Source: an uncultured Bacteroidales bacterium
Lineage (GTDB): Bacteria > Bacteroidota > Bacteroidia > Bacteroidales > Bacteroidaceae
NCBI GenBank assembly: GCA_937916465.1
Contig: CALFTK010000061.1
Coordinates: 62,001-126,000, forward strand
DNA: 64,000 bases
Reading direction: 5' to 3'
A program made the position numbers and the translations under genes. The notes below the pieces were generated by a model. That model was not told where the DNA came from and did no database searches. It saw only the letters and a program-made list of their open reading frames with translations. Every line of letters starts with the position of its first letter. Within the stretch, counting starts at the first letter, position 1. Below are positions 1 to 9,483 of the stretch, piece by piece.

Positions 1-1019
1 CTGGCATTCATCAACTGTAGATAGTCAATTATTATAAGCTGAATATCGTGCTCCGATTTTAGGCGGAATGCTTTGGAACGGAATTCGGTAATGGAAAGCG
101 ATGGAGTATCATCTAAATAGATAGGTGCATTTTGCAGGGCACTTACTTTCTGGTCTAATATATTCCATTCGTAAGGTGCCAATCTGCCATCGCGCAGTTT
201 GTGCCCGGGTATTTCGCAGACGCTTGATATAAGACGATTGACCAACTGTACATTTGACATTTCAAGCGAGAAGACAGCAACAGGTTCGTTGTTGTTTACT
301 GCAATATTCTTTGCCATTGATAATGCAAAGGCTGTTTTACCCATGGCAGGACGTGCAGCCAATATTATAAGGTCTGATTTTTGCCATCCTGAGGTTACAT
401 CGTCCAATGCTTTGAAACCACTGGCTAATCCGCTCATTCCCTTTGCGCGTGTAGCCGCTGTTTTAATTCTTTGCATAGCATCAGAAAGGACAGAATCAAT
501 AGAAGAGTAGTCCTTTTTAATGTTTCTGTGGGTTATCTGAAAAAGTTGGCCTTCAGCCTCTTGAAGCAACTCCGAAACATCGGTAGTACTATCAAATGCC
601 TTTGCTTGCAGGTCGCCTGTATAACTGATTAATTCACGTGCAATGGCTTTTTGCGCAATAATCTGAGCATGATATTCTATATGGGCTGATGATGTTACTT
701 TACCTGCCAACAACGCTATATATGCTGCACCACCGGCTTCTTCCAACTGTCCGGTACTCTTTAACTGCTCTGTTACAGTAAGAATATCTATTGGGCGTTG
801 ACTGATATACAACGATGATACCGCAGAATATATGGCGCGATGTCTGTTGTCATAGAACGATTCTGTTTTTAGAATATCGCTAACTGAAATGAATGCATCT
901 TGTTCTATCATTAAAGCACCAAGTACAGCCTCTTCAAGTTCCAATGCTTGAGGCTGCAGGTGGTTAAGTACTATATTTTCAGTCTGCTTAGACTGTCTGC
1001 TACGTGAAGTTTGTGCCAT
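1..1019 (-). CDS. dnaB: Replicative DNA helicase DnaB, partial (C-terminus outside window)
   Basis: DnaB is the hexameric helicase that unwinds DNA at the replication fork. The visible 339 residues start MAQTSRSRQ and hold the all-helical N-terminal domain (roughly residues 15-120) followed by the RecA-like motor. The Walker A motif ILAARPAMGKTAF and the Walker B region IIIDYLQLMNAR are both present; the gene runs off the left edge just after Walker B, so about 150-180 residues are missing. A -7 box TAACTTTG lies at 1039-1046 on the minus strand, 20 bp ahead of the chosen ATG at 1019. The gene is divergent from ispE. The family assignment is firm. Confidence 0.96.
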   Translation of the reverse strand, partial: MAQTSRSRQSKQTENIVLNHLQPQALELEEAVLGALMIEQDAFISVSDILKTESFYDNRHRAIYSAVSSLYISQRPIDILTVTEQLKSTGQLEEAGGAAYIALLAGKVTSSAHIEYHAQIIAQKAIARELISYTGDLQAKAFDSTTDVSELLQEAEGQLFQITHRNIKKDYSSIDSVLSDAMQRIKTAATRAKGMSGLASGFKALDDVTSGWQKSDLIILAARPAMGKTAFALSMAKNIAVNNNEPVAVFSLEMSNVQLVNRLISSVCEIPGHKLRDGRLAPYEWNILDQKVSALQNAPIYLDDTPSLSITEFRSKAFRLKSEHDIQLIIIDYLQLMNA

Positions 1020-1038
1020 TCTCTAATTATTTGTTTTG

Positions 1039-1046
1039 CAAAGTTA
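1039..1046 (-). promoter_or_regulatory. -7 promoter box of dnaB
   Basis: The minus strand reads TAACTTTG, a full match to the Bacteroidetes -7 consensus TAnnTTTG. I see no well-spaced -33 TTTG. The expected transcript start falls about 10 bp before the dnaB ATG. Confidence 0.6.
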
Positions 1047-1178
1047 TCTTATTTGTTGTTTCAATATAAGTAAAACCTGTTTGTGTTATCAACCAATTAT
1101 TAACAATTAAAAAATATGTCAGATAGAACCATTTATATCGTATAAATAGTTTAACTTTACTGAAAATTTGGTAGAACT

Positions 1179-2093
1179 ATGATTACTTTTCCTAACGCAA
1201 AGATTAATATTGGGTTAAATATAGTGGCTAAAAGGACAGACGGCTACCACGATATAGAGACTCTGTTCTTTCCTGTCAATTTGCAGGATGCTCTGGAGGT
1301 TACATTAAAGAAACCTTTGGATTCGGGTGTTATTAAAAAGAGACTTGAGGTGGGAAATCTACTTCATCTAAAGACCGAAAGCAGATATCCTGAAATAGAT
1401 TCTGTTGATGAAAGTTCGTACGAACTTCATCTGTTAGGCGATGCCATAGAGGGTAATCCTGCCGATAATCTGGTAGTAAAGGCATATAAACTTCTGGCTG
1501 AAGATTTTGATATTCCACCTGTTGTAATTCATTTGTATAAACATATCCCATCGGGCGCCGGTCTGGGTGGTGGTTCGTCAGATGCGGCACAGATGATAGC
1601 ATTGCTGAATAAGCGTTTTGGGTTGAAGATGAAGAACCGTTGTATGGAGCGTTATGCTGCACAGTTGGGTTCCGATTGCGCTTTCTTTATTCGCAATAAA
1701 CCTGCTTTTGCAACAGGTAGGGGTGAAATACTAACTCCTGTAGATTTGTCATTGCAAAATTATTTCATAGTTATAGTAAAACCGAATATCTTTGTCAGTA
1801 CTGCCGAAGCATATGCAGGTGTTACTCCTGCAAAACCGGAAGTCTCATTGCGTGATGCAATAAAACGCCCTGTTTCAGAATGGAAGAATTTGATAGTAAA
1901 CGATTTTGAAAAGAGTGTGTTTGCAAAACATCCGCAACTGCAGCAGTTAAAAGATAAAATGTATGAATTGGGCGCAGAATACGCATCTATGTCCGGTTCC
2001 GGTTCTGCAATCTATGGTATATTCAGTAAGTCTGTTGAGAATGTAGAACAGCATTTCCCAGATATGTTTTGTCGTCAACGCGACCTGATTTGA
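1179..2093 (+). CDS. ispE: 4-diphosphocytidyl-2-C-methyl-D-erythritol kinase
   Basis: IspE phosphorylates the 2-hydroxyl of CDP-ME in the MEP (non-mevalonate) isoprenoid pathway, in the cytoplasm. The 304-residue protein opens with the family signature FPNAKINIGLNI and KRTDGYHDIET, and has the GHMP-kinase phosphate loop IPSGAGLGGGSSDAA at about residues 123-137 and the C-terminal SMSGSGSAIYGIF glycine motif. It is some 25-30 residues longer than usual; the extra length lies between about residues 45 and 80. The gene stands alone, divergent from dnaB, and is followed by a hairpin terminator. Identification is firm; the insert is my comparison with remembered family length. Confidence 0.95.
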   Translation: MITFPNAKINIGLNIVAKRTDGYHDIETLFFPVNLQDALEVTLKKPLDSGVIKKRLEVGNLLHLKTESRYPEIDSVDESSYELHLLGDAIEGNPADNLVVKAYKLLAEDFDIPPVVIHLYKHIPSGAGLGGGSSDAAQMIALLNKRFGLKMKNRCMERYAAQLGSDCAFFIRNKPAFATGRGEILTPVDLSLQNYFIVIVKPNIFVSTAEAYAGVTPAKPEVSLRDAIKRPVSEWKNLIVNDFEKSVFAKHPQLQQLKDKMYELGAEYASMSGSGSAIYGIFSKSVENVEQHFPDMFCRQRDLI

Positions 2094-2116
2094 TTTCTTA
2101 AAATTGCTTTATATGG

Positions 2117-2144
2117 CTTTCACTTTATTTTCATAGAGTGAAAG
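2117..2144 (+). terminator. Intrinsic terminator after ispE
   Basis: CTTTCACT (2117-2124) pairs with AGTGAAAG (2137-2144) across a 12-nt loop, followed by a T-rich stretch. It lies 23 bp past the ispE stop and before the pheT promoter. Confidence 0.6.
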
Positions 2145-2179
2145 TCTTTGTTTTATATAAGGTGTATTGATTATTTTTG

Positions 2180-2187
2180 TAATTTTG
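2180..2187 (+). promoter_or_regulatory. -7 promoter box of the pheT operon
   Basis: TAATTTTG matches TAnnTTTG and sits 25 bp before the pheT ATG. No clear -33 TTTG at the usual distance was found. Confidence 0.5.
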
Positions 2188-2212
2188 CGGTTCATAGACG
2201 AAAAGCGTAAAA

Positions 2213-4708
2213 ATGAATATTTCATACAAATGGTTAAAGGAGTATGTAGATTTTAATCTTACTCCGGAAAAGGTAGCAGAAGCATTGACTTCCATTGGAT
2301 TGGAAGTGGGCGCAGTAGAAGAGGTTCAATCTGTCAAGGGTGGATTGAAAGGTATTGTGATAGGTCAGGTACTTACCTGTGAAGAACATCCAAATTCAGA
2401 CCATCTGCACGTAACTACTGTCGATGAGGGTAACGGACAGGACCCTGTTCAGATAGTTTGTGGCGCTCCAAATGTTGCTGCGGGTCAGAAAGTGGCTGTG
2501 GCTACAATTGGTGCAAAAATATACGATGGTGATGAATGTTTTACTATCAAACCATCTAAACTGCGTGGTGTAGCATCGCAGGGAATGTTGTGCTCAGAAA
2601 AAGAGTTGGGATTGAGTGACAATCATGACGGTATTATGGTACTGCCGGAAGATGCTGTTCCTGGAACTCCTGCTGCCGAATATTTCAAACTTGAATCGGA
2701 TTATGTAATAGAGGTTGATATCACACCTAACCATGCTGATGCTTGTTCACATTGGGGTGTGGCAAGAGACTTCTATGCATGGCTGTTGCAGAATGGATAT
2801 AAGACATCGCTGAATCGTCCTTCTGAGTTGGGCTTTGCTGTAGATAACAACGATTTGGTTATAGATATAGAGGTAGAAAACAGCGAAGCATGTCCAAGAT
2901 ATGCTGGTGTATCTATAAAAGGTGTGACTGTAAAGGAGAGTCCTGAATGGTTAAAGCGTAAGATGGTGGCTATAGGTTTGAATCCTATCAATAATGTGGT
3001 TGATATAACAAACTATATACTTCATGCATACGGTCAGCCATTGCACAGTTTTGATGCCGATATGATTGAAGGTGGTAAGGTTGTTGTGAAAACAATGCCG
3101 GAAGGAACTCCTTTTGTTACTTTGGATGGTCAAGAGCGAAAACTTTCTGATAGAGATTTGATGATTTGCAACGTTAAAGAACCTATGTGTATAGCAGGTG
3201 TGTTTGGCGGTCTAAAGTCAGGTATATCAGAAAATACAAAAAATGTATTCCTGGAGAGCGCATACTTTAATCCTACATGGATTAGAAAATGTGCACGCAG
3301 ACATCAACTTAGTACCGATGCATCTTTCCGTTTTGAACGCGGCATAGATCCAAACGGAGTGGTATATGCTCTAAAACAGGCTGCTATGCTTATCAAGGAG
3401 TTGGCAGGAGGTACTATATCAATGGAGATAAAGGATGTATATCCAAATCCTATAGAGAGTTTTAAGGTAGAATTCAATTATCAATATGCAAATTCATTGA
3501 TAGGTAAGGAGATACCCGCTGATGTAATTAAGAGTATAGTGACAAATCTTGGTATGAGAATTGTTGCAGAAAAAGCCGATGGTCTCTCACTTCTTGTACC
3601 TCCGTTCAGGGTAGATGTACAGCGTCCTTGCGATGTTGTAGAAGAGATATTGAGAATTTACGGTTATAACAATATTGAGTTTGGAAAGTCAGTTCAGTCC
3701 AGTCTGACAGTTCAGGGAGAAGTGGATCGTTCACACAAATTGCAAGATTTGGTATCAGAACAGTTGGTGGGTTGTGGCTTTAATGAAATATTGAACAACT
3801 CTTTGACAAGGGCTGCTTATTATGATGGTCTGGAAACATATAATCCGGAACGTTTGGTAAGATTAATGAATCCGTTAAGTTCCGATTTGAATGTTCTGAG
3901 AGCATCATTGCTATTTGGCGGTTTGGAAAGTCTTTCAAGGAATGTGCGTCGTCAGAATGCTAATTTGCGTTTCTTTGAATTTGGCAAGTGCTATTATTTC
4001 GATGCAAAGCGTAGAAAAGCGCTTGCTGCTCCGGCTGAAGATGGTTCAGTTCAGAATCCATTGAAGGCGTATAGTGAAGATAATCATCTGGGAATGTGGA
4101 TTACCGGTTACAAAGTAGAGTCTTCTTGGGCTCATCAGGACGAAAAGAGTTCTGCTTTTGAACTGAAATCTTATCTGTTGAATATATTTACCCGTCTTGG
4201 ACTGAAGAAAGATGCTGTAGTGGTGGCAGAATCGGAAAACGAACTATTCTCATCGGCTTTGGAATATAAGACCAGAGGTGGTAAAACTATTGCTGTTATG
4301 GGTGTCGTTAATAACAAAATAGCTGCAATGTTCGATTTGACTACTCCGGTATATTATGCAGATGTTTGTTGGGATGAATTACTTAAGGCTACACGTAAGG
4401 TAAAGACCAGTTATACAGAGTTGCCAAAATATCCATCAGTACGTCGTGACCTGGCTCTGTTGATAGATAAACAGATTCAGTTTGCAGAAATAGAGAAAAT
4501 TGCATATCAGGTTGGTGGTAAACTTCTGAAAGATGTTGCTCTATTTGATGTTTATGAAGGCAAGAATCTGGAAGCAGGCAAGAAGAGCTATGCTGTAAGC
4601 TTTATGCTACAGGATGAAACCCAGACTTTGAATGATGTGATGATTGAAAAGGTTATGAACAAACTTATTCAGGCATTGCAGGATAAACTTGACGCAAAAC
4701 TTAGATAA
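2213..4708 (+). CDS. pheT: Phenylalanine--tRNA ligase beta subunit
   Basis: The beta subunit of the heterotetrameric PheRS attaches phenylalanine to tRNA-Phe together with PheS. The 831 residues show the expected order: an N-terminal OB-type tRNA-binding domain (about 40-150, with KGIVIGQVL and VCGAPNV), B3/B4 domain with editing region (about 215-400, GVFGG), B5 domain (about 410-480, DVVEEILRIYGYNNI), the catalytic-like core, and the C-terminal FDX-ACB anticodon-binding domain (from about 735, YTELPKYPSVRRDLALL). It is the first gene of an operon with a YebC-family gene (20 nt downstream). pheS is not in the window, which is common in Bacteroidales. Confidence 0.97.
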   Translation: MNISYKWLKEYVDFNLTPEKVAEALTSIGLEVGAVEEVQSVKGGLKGIVIGQVLTCEEHPNSDHLHVTTVDEGNGQDPVQIVCGAPNVAAGQKVAVATIGAKIYDGDECFTIKPSKLRGVASQGMLCSEKELGLSDNHDGIMVLPEDAVPGTPAAEYFKLESDYVIEVDITPNHADACSHWGVARDFYAWLLQNGYKTSLNRPSELGFAVDNNDLVIDIEVENSEACPRYAGVSIKGVTVKESPEWLKRKMVAIGLNPINNVVDITNYILHAYGQPLHSFDADMIEGGKVVVKTMPEGTPFVTLDGQERKLSDRDLMICNVKEPMCIAGVFGGLKSGISENTKNVFLESAYFNPTWIRKCARRHQLSTDASFRFERGIDPNGVVYALKQAAMLIKELAGGTISMEIKDVYPNPIESFKVEFNYQYANSLIGKEIPADVIKSIVTNLGMRIVAEKADGLSLLVPPFRVDVQRPCDVVEEILRIYGYNNIEFGKSVQSSLTVQGEVDRSHKLQDLVSEQLVGCGFNEILNNSLTRAAYYDGLETYNPERLVRLMNPLSSDLNVLRASLLFGGLESLSRNVRRQNANLRFFEFGKCYYFDAKRRKALAAPAEDGSVQNPLKAYSEDNHLGMWITGYKVESSWAHQDEKSSAFELKSYLLNIFTRLGLKKDAVVVAESENELFSSALEYKTRGGKTIAVMGVVNNKIAAMFDLTTPVYYADVCWDELLKATRKVKTSYTELPKYPSVRRDLALLIDKQIQFAEIEKIAYQVGGKLLKDVALFDVYEGKNLEAGKKSYAVSFMLQDETQTLNDVMIEKVMNKLIQALQDKLDAKLR

Positions 4709-4728
4709 TAATTAAATAAATATAGACT

Positions 4729-5454
4729 ATGGGAAGAGCTTTTGAATTTAGAAAGGCCAGAAAGATGAAACGTTGGGGTAATATGGCAAAGACATTTACC
4801 CGTATTGGAAAACAGATTTCAATTGCTGTTAAGGCAGGTGGTCCTGATCCGGACAACAATTCGGCATTGCGTGCTATTATTGCTACTGCAAAACACGAAA
4901 ATATGCCGAAGGATAATATCGAGCGTGCTATAAAGAACGCAATGGGTAAAGACCAGAAGGATTATAAGGAGATGAACTACGAAGGTTATGGTCCTCACGG
5001 TATAGCTATTTATGTAGAGACTCTTACTGACAATACTACCCGTACCGTTGCAAATGTACGTAGCGTATTTACCAAATTTGGTGGTACATTGGGTACAAGC
5101 GGCAGCTTGGACTTTATGTTCTCACACAAGTGCCAGTTTACTATTGCTCAGAAAGAGGGTGTTGACATGGATGACCTGATTCTTGAACTTATCGATTTGG
5201 GAGTAGAAGACGAATACGATATAGATGAAGAAGAGAATACTGTAGTTCTTTATGGCGATCCAAAATCATATTCTGCTATTCAGAAGTATCTTGAAGAGAA
5301 TGGTTTTGAAGTTAAGGCAGCAGAATTTACTCGTATTCCTAACGATTTGAAGGATGTTACACCTGAACAGCGTGAAACAATTGATAAGATTGTGGAGCGT
5401 CTTGACGATGACGATGACGTTCAGGTAGTTTATACCAATATGCGCCCTGAATAA
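4729..5454 (+). CDS. YebC/PmpR-family regulator or translation factor
   Basis: The 241-residue protein starts MGRAFEFRKARKMKRW and continues with the family hallmark AKTFTRIGKQI, GGPDPDNNSALR and NMPKDNIERAI, then the acidic alpha/beta domains. YebC-family proteins were long annotated as DNA-binding regulators; more recent work links members of the family to relief of ribosome stalling, so the true role here is open. The initial segment MGRAFEFRK in place of MAGHSKW is typical of Bacteroidetes members. It sits 20 nt after pheT and 7 nt before the C_GCAxxG gene, so the three are probably co-transcribed; linkage to an aminoacyl-tRNA synthetase is compatible with a translational role. Confidence 0.9.
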   Translation: MGRAFEFRKARKMKRWGNMAKTFTRIGKQISIAVKAGGPDPDNNSALRAIIATAKHENMPKDNIERAIKNAMGKDQKDYKEMNYEGYGPHGIAIYVETLTDNTTRTVANVRSVFTKFGGTLGTSGSLDFMFSHKCQFTIAQKEGVDMDDLILELIDLGVEDEYDIDEEENTVVLYGDPKSYSAIQKYLEENGFEVKAAEFTRIPNDLKDVTPEQRETIDKIVERLDDDDDVQVVYTNMRPE

Positions 5455-5461
5455 GACTGAT

Positions 5462-5938
5462 ATGTACGAAGATAGAATACAGCGTGCTGTAGATAACTTC
5501 AAGCAGGGATATAATTGTGCACAGGCAGTTACGGCTGCCTTTGCTGATTTATATAGCCTGACCGAAGAACAGGCTTTGCGTATATCGGCATCGTTCGGTG
5601 GCGGTATAGGCAGAATGCGCGAAGTGTGCGGTGCTGCATCGGGAATGTTTATATTGGCAGGTTTGCAGACAGGAACTGTAGATCCAAAAGATTCAAAAGG
5701 TAAAGAGTATAACTATCAGGTAGTTCAACAATTGGCAGCGGAATTTCGTAAGCGTAATGGTTCGATAATATGCGGTGAACTATTGGGCTTAAGAAAACCT
5801 GCAGAACAGGATAGAGTTCAGTTTACCGATACAAAACCTGAAGAGAGAACTCCTGAATATTATAAGAAAAGACCTTGTGTTAAGATGGTTGAAGAGGCTG
5901 CCCGTATTTTTGCAGAATATTTATCGGCAGTTAATTAA
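5462..5938 (+). CDS. C-GCAxxG-C-C family protein
   Basis: This 158-residue cytoplasmic protein belongs to the C_GCAxxG_C_C family (split-Soret-like fold), whose function is not established but which is suspected to bind a metal or cofactor through its conserved cysteines. The pattern is visible: YNCAQAV near residue 19, CGAASGMF near 59, IICGELLG near 101, and RPCVKMVEEAA near 140. The start ATG lies 7 nt after the yebC stop, so it closes the pheT operon. No signal peptide or membrane segment is present. Family membership is confident, function is unknown. Confidence 0.85.
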   Translation: MYEDRIQRAVDNFKQGYNCAQAVTAAFADLYSLTEEQALRISASFGGGIGRMREVCGAASGMFILAGLQTGTVDPKDSKGKEYNYQVVQQLAAEFRKRNGSIICGELLGLRKPAEQDRVQFTDTKPEERTPEYYKKRPCVKMVEEAARIFAEYLSAVN

Positions 5939-5984
5939 ATATCTGTTGTTTAGTTAAAAGTGTTAAAATGAGAGACATCTTTTA

Positions 5985-6014
5985 TTGCTCTCTCATAAAG
6001 AATGCTTACCTTTG
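5985..6014 (+). promoter_or_regulatory. Promoter of the small winged-helix gene
   Basis: TTG (5985-5987), a 19-bp spacer and TACCTTTG (6007-6014) form a good Bacteroidetes promoter. It lies within the longest frame of the downstream gene and therefore excludes a start at 5968. Confidence 0.75.
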
Positions 6015-6036
6015 CAACGAATTTAATGTTAATAAG

Positions 6037-6237
6037 ATGTTTATAGAAAATGTAGGTACTTATGCAGGCCAGATATGGTGTGCATTGGAAGGCAAAAATG
6101 CCCTTTCACAGAAAGAAATCAAAAAGGCAACAAAATTGAAGGACAAAGAGTTCTATCTTGGTTTAGGTTGGTTGCTACGTGAAGACAAAATCAACGTTAC
6201 AGAAGGCGAAGAAGAGAATTACTACGCATTGAAGTAA
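6037..6237 (+). CDS. Small winged helix-turn-helix protein (DUF2582 type)
   Basis: A 66-residue protein starting MFIENVGTYAG, with the family core IWCALEGKNALSQKEIKK and YLGLGWLLREDKINV. It matches my memory of the Bacteroidetes winged-helix family once called DUF2582 (PF10771), a putative DNA-binding domain of unknown target. I chose the ATG at 6037 rather than the upstream in-frame one at 5968 because a full promoter at 5985-6014 would lie inside the longer frame; the shorter form also begins exactly at the conserved part. It has its own promoter and a strong terminator, so it is a monocistronic unit. Confidence 0.85.
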   Translation: MFIENVGTYAGQIWCALEGKNALSQKEIKKATKLKDKEFYLGLGWLLREDKINVTEGEEENYYALK

Positions 6238-6260
6238 TTTCTTGGAACAACAAAACAAAC

Positions 6261-6309
6261 AGTGTGGCCGGTGCAAGTCAGTTTTGACAAACTCCGGTCA
6301 CACTTTTTT
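6261..6309 (+). terminator. Strong intrinsic terminator
   Basis: AGTGTGGCCGG (6261-6271) pairs with CCGGTCACACT (6294-6304) with one G-U pair, followed directly by six T. It ends the winged-helix gene transcript. Confidence 0.85.
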
Positions 6310-6380
6310 ATGTCTGTTTTAAGTGGCTAGTTTGCTCAATTCGTAAAAGTGTGGTAAATTCGCAGAAGTTTATAGAGAAT

Positions 6381-8162
6381 ATGGAAAAAATCAGAAATTT
6401 CTGCATAATAGCGCACATTGACCATGGTAAATCTACCCTGGCAGACAGATTGTTGGAATACACAAAGACCATCAACATCACAGAGGGACAGATGTTGGAC
6501 GATATGGATTTGGAAAAAGAACGTGGTATAACTATTAAGAGCCATGCCATACAGATGGAGTATGAACGTAATGGCGAAAAGTATATACTGAATCTTATTG
6601 ACACTCCGGGACACGTCGATTTCTCTTATGAAGTATCTCGTTCTATTGCTGCCTGCGAAGGAGCTTTGCTTATAGTAGATGCTACACAGGGTGTTCAGGC
6701 ACAGACTATCAGTAACCTTTATATGGCTATTGAGAACGATCTGGAGATAATCCCTGTGCTTAACAAGTGTGATATGCAGAGTGCTATGCCCGACGAAGTG
6801 GAGGATGAAATTATAGAACTGTTAGGTTGTGATCGTAGTGAGATAATTCGTGCTTCAGCCCGCACAGGACAGGGTGTGCCTGAAATTTTAGATGCTATAA
6901 TAGATAGAATACCACATCCTGTAGGCGACGAAGAGGCACCATTGCAGGCGCTTATTTTTGACTCTGTATTTAACTCTTTCCGCGGAATTATAGCATATTT
7001 CAAGATAGTAAACGGATCTATAAAGAAGGGCGATAAGGTTAAGTTCTTCAATACCGGTAAAATGTACGAAGCCGATGAAATAGGTGTGCTTCGTATGAAT
7101 ATGGTACCTCGTGACGAGATGCATACAGGCGATGTGGGATATATTATTTCCGGTATCAAAACATCTACAGAGGTAAAGGTGGGCGATACTATTACCCACA
7201 TAGCAAGACCTTGTGAGAAGGCTATTTCGGGTTTCGAAGAATCAAAACCGATGGTCTTTGCAGGTGTTTATCCAATTGAAGCCGATGAATTTGAAGATTT
7301 GCGTGCATCACTTGAAAAGTTGCAGTTGAATGATGCTTCACTCAGCTTCTTCCCTGAATCTTCTGCAGCATTGGGATTTGGTTTCCGTTGTGGTTTCTTA
7401 GGACTGCTTCACATGGAGATTGTTCAGGAACGTCTTGACCGTGAATTTGATATGAGCGTAATTACCACTGTTCCAAATGTATCTTATATGGTATATGATA
7501 AACAGGGTGGGGTAACTGAGGTTCATAATCCAAGCGGTATGCCGGATTTGACTCTGATAGATCATATAGAAGAGCCATACATTGATGCATCTATAATTAC
7601 CACTACCGATTATATAGGTCCTATAATGACTCTATGTTTGGATAAGCGTGGTGAATTGGTTAAACAGCAGTTTATACATGGTAACCGCGTGGAACTCTAC
7701 TTTAAGTTGCCACTTGGTGAAATAGTGATAGATTTCTATGATAAGCTGAAGAGTATCTCTAAGGGTTATGCTTCGTTCGATTATCATCCGGCAGGATTCC
7801 GTCCGTCAAAACTTATTAAACTGGATATCCTTCTGAATGGTGAACCTGTTGATGCTCTATCTACACTTACCCATTTTGATAATGCTTACGATTTGGGTAG
7901 AAGGATGTGTGAAAAACTGAAAGAATTGATTCCGCGTCAGCAGTTCGATATAGCTATTCAGGCTGCAATTGGTACAAAGATTATTGCACGTGAAACCATT
8001 AAGCAGGTGCGTAAGGATGTTACTGCAAAATGTTATGGTGGTGACGTATCGCGTAAACGTAAGTTGCTGGAAAAGCAGAAGAAGGGAAAGAAACGTATGA
8101 AACAGATAGGTAACGTAGAGGTTCCTCAAAAGGCTTTCCTTGCGGTGCTTAAACTGGATTGA
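6381..8162 (+). CDS. lepA: Elongation factor 4
   Basis: LepA/EF4 is a translational GTPase that acts on stalled or mispositioned ribosomes. The 593-residue form starting MEKIRNFCIIAHIDHGKST has the G1 loop right at the N-terminus, as in other LepA proteins; the upstream in-frame ATG at 6351 would add ten unrelated residues, so I prefer 6381. G3 (DTPGHVDF), G4 (NKCD), domains II and III, and the LepA-specific C-terminal domain (KRKLLEKQKKGKKRMK) are all visible. Its stop codon directly abuts the stop codon of the convergent permease gene, with no base between them. Confidence 0.97.
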   Translation: MEKIRNFCIIAHIDHGKSTLADRLLEYTKTINITEGQMLDDMDLEKERGITIKSHAIQMEYERNGEKYILNLIDTPGHVDFSYEVSRSIAACEGALLIVDATQGVQAQTISNLYMAIENDLEIIPVLNKCDMQSAMPDEVEDEIIELLGCDRSEIIRASARTGQGVPEILDAIIDRIPHPVGDEEAPLQALIFDSVFNSFRGIIAYFKIVNGSIKKGDKVKFFNTGKMYEADEIGVLRMNMVPRDEMHTGDVGYIISGIKTSTEVKVGDTITHIARPCEKAISGFEESKPMVFAGVYPIEADEFEDLRASLEKLQLNDASLSFFPESSAALGFGFRCGFLGLLHMEIVQERLDREFDMSVITTVPNVSYMVYDKQGGVTEVHNPSGMPDLTLIDHIEEPYIDASIITTTDYIGPIMTLCLDKRGELVKQQFIHGNRVELYFKLPLGEIVIDFYDKLKSISKGYASFDYHPAGFRPSKLIKLDILLNGEPVDALSTLTHFDNAYDLGRRMCEKLKELIPRQQFDIAIQAAIGTKIIARETIKQVRKDVTAKCYGGDVSRKRKLLEKQKKGKKRMKQIGNVEVPQKAFLAVLKLD

Positions 8163-9401
8163 TTACTCAAAACGCAAACTCTTTGAGGGGTATATACGTG
8201 ATATTATTGCCGATGGGGCTAATAGCATAAGCATTGATAGAGTAAACATTACAATATTGAGCACAATAAACCAGCCCAATCCTAACTCCATAGGGACACT
8301 ATCAACATAATAACTTGCCGGGTCTAATGGAATAATATGTAGATATTGTTGTAGAAGAACTATGACAATACCTATTATGTTTCCTATTGCCATACCTTTT
8401 CCTATTATACGTGTGGCAAAATGAAGGAATATCTTTCTTATGGTTTTGTTGTCTGCTCCCAACGCTTTAAGTGTGCCAATAGTTGCAGTACGTTCAAATA
8501 TGATGATAAGCAGACCGGATATCATGGTAAATCCGGAAATTCCAAGCATCAGAATAAGAATGGCAACAACATTTACATTCAGAACGTCTAACCATGCAAA
8601 TAGGCCTGCATTCAAATCTTCCATAGTCTCAATAAGATAGGCTTCATCGTTTCTGGCATCTGCGCGGTTCATAATCTCTCTTGTCTTTTCATACCCTTCG
8701 TATAGGTATTTTTCATCGGTAAGTCTTATTTCCAGTCCGGTGGCCTGGTCTTCTTCCCAACCATTCAGTCTTTGTAACATTCTAATATCTGTAATACCAA
8801 AAACCTGGTCGTATTCAGAAAAGTTTGTACAGAATATTCCGGCTACTGTAGCGCGTCTGGCTCGTATAGAGTTCTGCATAAAATATAGGTCTATGCGGTC
8901 GCCTGTCTTCAAATGCATCTTCTCTGCAATGTTTTTTGAAAGAAGAATCCAGTTAGTAGATGATGAATCAGATAATTGGGGTATGTTTCCATCTATCAAA
9001 TGTTCTTCAAAAAAAGAGATGTCGTATTCACTGCCTATGCCTTTTAGAATAAAACCATGGAACAGGCTGTCGGTCTTTATAATACCGGGCTTGTGAATAT
9101 ATCTCTGAACTTTTTCTACATGTTCTGTGTTATTGAACTCTAAAAATAAAGCTTCATCGCAGGTTATTGGCTGTTCAGTAGTACCAAAATTCATCTGGTA
9201 ATTGGTAACGGTAATGTGCTGTGTAAAGCCAATTACAATGTCGCGAATCTGGTTTCTAAATCCGCGGGTTACTGCCATTGTTACTATCATAACAGCCAGA
9301 CCTAAAGCTATTCCGATAGTTGCAATCACTATGGCAGGACGGGAACCTCCTTTTGAACTTCCGTCCGAACCATATAACCTTTTTGCAATAAACCGTTCCA
9401 T
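8163..9401 (-). CDS. FtsX/LolE-type ABC transporter permease
   Basis: A 412-residue inner-membrane protein with the FtsX/MacB permease layout: one membrane segment near the N-terminus (about 23-45, AIVIATIGIALGLAVMIV), a large periplasmic domain (about 50-270), and three further segments near 275-305, 325-350 and 380-405. The first residues MERFIAKRLYG are typical of Bacteroidetes LolC/LolE-like subunits, which extract lipoproteins from the inner membrane with the ATPase LolD. No ATPase gene is adjacent, so the exact substrate remains inference. It is convergent with lepA with zero spacing, and divergent from yggS. Confidence 0.85.
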   Translation of the reverse strand: MERFIAKRLYGSDGSSKGGSRPAIVIATIGIALGLAVMIVTMAVTRGFRNQIRDIVIGFTQHITVTNYQMNFGTTEQPITCDEALFLEFNNTEHVEKVQRYIHKPGIIKTDSLFHGFILKGIGSEYDISFFEEHLIDGNIPQLSDSSSTNWILLSKNIAEKMHLKTGDRIDLYFMQNSIRARRATVAGIFCTNFSEYDQVFGITDIRMLQRLNGWEEDQATGLEIRLTDEKYLYEGYEKTREIMNRADARNDEAYLIETMEDLNAGLFAWLDVLNVNVVAILILMLGISGFTMISGLLIIIFERTATIGTLKALGADNKTIRKIFLHFATRIIGKGMAIGNIIGIVIVLLQQYLHIIPLDPASYYVDSVPMELGLGWFIVLNIVMFTLSMLMLLAPSAIISRIYPSKSLRFE

Positions 9402-9483
9402 TATTTTCTATTTATAGCGCGAAGATACTCCTTTTATGGCAATTGTTTTGTAAGTTTGTCCGGTTTTTCAAGATAATGGTTCT

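Noticed and set aside
5968..6036. N-terminal extension of the small winged-helix protein
   Set aside because: A complete promoter lies in this stretch, and the conserved part of the family starts at the later ATG.
8162..8163. Abutting stop codons of lepA and the permease as a special signal
   Set aside because: Simple compaction of convergent genes explains it; no hairpin or motif lies there.
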